A stretch of 64,000 nt of DNA from Chlorobiaceae bacterium. Lineage in GTDB: Bacteria; Bacteroidota; Ignavibacteria; UBA10030; SZUA-254. The stretch lies in contig PNNN01000049.1 of assembly GCA_013824245.1 (NCBI GenBank), forward strand, positions 77,202-141,201, read 5' to 3'. Both the position numbers and the translations under genes were made by a program. Positions 62,377 to 64,000 of the stretch are shown in pieces (positions within the stretch are counted from its first letter, which is position 1; the number at the start of each line of letters is the position of its first letter). The notes beneath the pieces are model-generated. The model saw only the letters and a program-made list of their open reading frames with translations. It had not been told where the DNA came from and did no database searches.

Positions 62377-63762
62377 ATGACGGAAGACTTAACCCGGCGA
62401 ATCAATCAGGCGATCTCAAATCAAGAGGCGCAGGCGGAACGGTTAGCTAATTCGGGCCGCATTATTCTTCTTTCAATCATTACTTTTCTGGCACTCGTCA
62501 ATATTCAATCTGTATCATTTGAAGCCAACGTAATGAATTTCAGCGTTCTTGCCCTTGGCTATTCATATGGTTTGATTGTTTATATAAGGATGCGCCACTT
62601 CGGTTATCATCCTTTTATGAAGTATTTTACCTCCTGTCTTGATGTCATCCTGGTTTTTCTATTACTGTTTCTATATACCCGGATAGAAATTCCGGCAGTT
62701 GCATTGAAGAATTATGTATTCGTCATACTCTATCCACTTATTGGTTTGACCGCCTTCCGGTACGACAAGAATCTAACATGGATCGCAGGAGGATTGACGG
62801 TCATCTTGTATATTGCACTTGTTTGTTATCTCTATTTCCTTAATGCAATCGAATTGACATCGGGAGGATACGAGCGTGAGCTTTTTACTCGTGAAGTAAC
62901 ATACATCGGGCAGGCAACAAAATTAATTCTCCTCATTGGATTTATTGCGTTGATCGGTTATCTGGCTCAGTATTCTCGCCGGCTGATCATCAAACTGGTT
63001 CGTGATGAGTCAACAATTAGACAGGAGCAGGAACAGATTCAGGCGGAGCTTCAGGTTGCATCTCACGTTCAGCAGCAATTCGTTCCGCGTTCTTTCCCTA
63101 CGATCTCAGGTCTCGATCTATACGGCATAGTCGAACAAGGTAAATTTGTTGGGGGCGATTATTGTGATCTAATTGAGCTGGCACATGATCGGGTTCTCAT
63201 TGTTGTAGCCGATGTCTCAGGTAATGGAGTGCCTGCCGCATTAATCATGGCGGAAGTGCGAGCTTCGGTTCATCTTCTTGCTCAAACGGAAATCGGGTTA
63301 GAACAACTAGTTGAGCGATTAAACATTTTACTGTTTGAAAGTACACAAAAGAAAAATTTCGTTACGTTTTTTGTGGCAGAAATAGATACGACGAAGCAAA
63401 TTATTTCATATGTGAATGCAGGTCATCCGTCACCACTTATACATACCGATGGTGAGATTCGTTCGTTGAAGAAAGGAACAATCCCTCTCGGTGTTCGTTC
63501 GATATTGCCAAACATGACGAAGCAGGTTGAAGAATTTCGGATTGGTAGCACTATTGTCTCTTATACCGATGGACTTCTTGAGCAATTCAATTCACAGGAA
63601 GAACAATATGGTGAGCAGCGGCTGTGTGAATTCTTCCAATCGAATGTTCACTTGGATGCTCGGACATTTGTTCAACATCTTTTAGAACAGGTGAAGGATT
63701 TTAGTAAAGGAAAAGTGCTCGATGACGATGTCGGTCTCGTGGTTGTAAAATTTTTGAATTGA
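62377..63762 (+). CDS. Membrane-anchored SpoIIE/PP2C-type serine phosphatase
   Basis: A 461-residue protein. The N-terminal half has six predicted transmembrane helices (about 25-215). A short coiled-coil linker (ESTIRQEQEQIQAELQVASH) leads into a PP2C_SIG domain: VQQQFVPRSFPTISGLDLYG, GGDYCDLIEL with the metal-binding Asp, VVADVSGNGVPAALIMAEVR, YVNAGHPSPL, SYTDGLLEQFN and DDDVGLVVVKF. Such phosphatases act on anti-anti-sigma factors in partner-switching pathways. The ATG at 62377 has AGAGGAAA upstream and is preferred to the TTG at 62320. No partner gene is seen nearby. Confidence 0.9.
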   Translation: MTEDLTRRINQAISNQEAQAERLANSGRIILLSIITFLALVNIQSVSFEANVMNFSVLALGYSYGLIVYIRMRHFGYHPFMKYFTSCLDVILVFLLLFLYTRIEIPAVALKNYVFVILYPLIGLTAFRYDKNLTWIAGGLTVILYIALVCYLYFLNAIELTSGGYERELFTREVTYIGQATKLILLIGFIALIGYLAQYSRRLIIKLVRDESTIRQEQEQIQAELQVASHVQQQFVPRSFPTISGLDLYGIVEQGKFVGGDYCDLIELAHDRVLIVVADVSGNGVPAALIMAEVRASVHLLAQTEIGLEQLVERLNILLFESTQKKNFVTFFVAEIDTTKQIISYVNAGHPSPLIHTDGEIRSLKKGTIPLGVRSILPNMTKQVEEFRIGSTIVSYTDGLLEQFNSQEEQYGEQRLCEFFQSNVHLDARTFVQHLLEQVKDFSKGKVLDDDVGLVVVKFLN

Positions 63763-63776
63763 GCGAAACTTGACGG

Positions 63777-63847
63777 CAAGCTAACGCGGGGGATTTGATT
63801 TTGTATCTTTTTTATAATATATTTGCGCTAAATTTAAAACAGTTTAT
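63777..63847 (+). repeat. Interspersed repeat with promoter boxes, copy 3
   Basis: Contains gggggatttgattttgtatc, then tatatttgcgctaaatttaaaac. TTTG (63794-63797), 20 nt, TATATTTG (63818-63825), the closest match to the full Bacteroidetes consensus among the three copies. Confidence 0.65.
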
Positions 63848-63850
63848 ATT

Positions 63851-64000
63851 ATGGAAGTAACCGAAAATAAATCTCAATTACTTGATCAGATGAGGGTAAT
63901 AGATTTAGAGAATTCTTCGTGCGGCACTGGGAAAAAACTTACACGAAGAAACACGAAGGAATACAAAGAACCACGAAGAGATAAAAACTTCGTGAAATAA
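63851..64000 (+). CDS. Short ORF running into a CACGAAG repeat (49 aa)
   Basis: MEVTENKSQLLDQMRVIDLE starts 25 nt after the TATATTTG box of repeat copy 3. From about codon 30 it reads through the CACGAAG repeat, giving an Arg/Lys-rich tail that stops at the last bases of the window. It may be a gene truncated by repeat insertion. Translation is unproven. Confidence 0.3.
   Translation: MEVTENKSQLLDQMRVIDLENSSCGTGKKLTRRNTKEYKEPRRDKNFVK
63939..63998. repeat. CACGAAG repeat cluster, copy C
   Basis: ttacacgaagaaacacgaag, then ccacgaag and the inverted cttcgtg. It is closely similar to the cluster just upstream of the GxxExxY gene at 59.6 kb. Confidence 0.75.

Overview
The window is an AT-rich chromosome segment from a Gram-negative bacterium of the Fibrobacteres-Chlorobi-Bacteroidetes group, most like Ignavibacteriota and relatives. 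Six secreted proteins end in the NYPNPFNP-type FlgD-like C-terminal domain used by type IX secretion. At about fifteen places a TTTG box lies exactly 20 nt upstream of a TAnnTT box, which resembles the Bacteroidetes primary-sigma promoter (-33 TTTG / -7 TAnnTTTG). All confident genes are on the + strand.

Layout. 1-1.8 kb: 3' part of a secreted FN3-like protein. 1.9-6.7 kb: UDP-glucose dehydrogenase and UDP-xylose synthase, a DUF2279-like protein, MntP and exported MsrA. 6.9-8.6 kb: three peroxiredoxins of different subfamilies. 8.6-10.3 kb: PTPS, FolE and an SDR reductase, which together look like a tetrahydrobiopterin-type pterin pathway. 10.5-17.3 kb: a CorC/HlyC-type membrane protein, then a surface-polysaccharide operon (three GT2 enzymes, a Wzx-like flippase, a GT9 enzyme). 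17.4-18.7 kb: DUF2064-like protein and NadD. 18.8-25.8 kb: secreted subtilase, FadL-type porin, heptamer repeat arrays, tRNA-Arg(CCT), a hairpin-rich element bounded by a copy of the tRNA 3' end, and another type IX cargo protein. 26-31.7 kb: ProS, DnaE, TrxA. 32-43.4 kb: a 2572-residue adhesin-like protein, a sigma-54 response regulator and a four-IPT secreted protein. 43.5-48 kb: AspS, then an archaeal-type HMG-CoA synthase/thiolase/DUF35 operon.

48-56 kb looks accessory. It holds small proteins and three consecutive beta-strand-repeat surface proteins, and it ends in a second copy of the DUF35 gene 3' end whose eight differences are all synonymous. 56.2-58.3 kb is a two-gene AAA ATPase + DUF4435/TOPRIM module matching the anti-phage PARIS system (AriA/AriB), bracketed by 16-bp inverted repeats with integron-like core motifs. 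58.4-64 kb: a medium-chain dehydrogenase, a GxxExxY nuclease-fold protein flanked by CACGAAG repeats, an XRE regulator/membrane-protein pair with a 24-bp palindromic operator, an OmpH-like protein, and a membrane-anchored SpoIIE/PP2C phosphatase.

The most rewarding items are the PARIS cassette and its borders, the DUF35-end duplication around the adhesin block, the archaeal-type thiolase/HMGCS operon, the structured element behind tRNA-Arg, and the family of interspersed repeats that carry a promoter. All family assignments come from reading motifs by eye; no database search was run.
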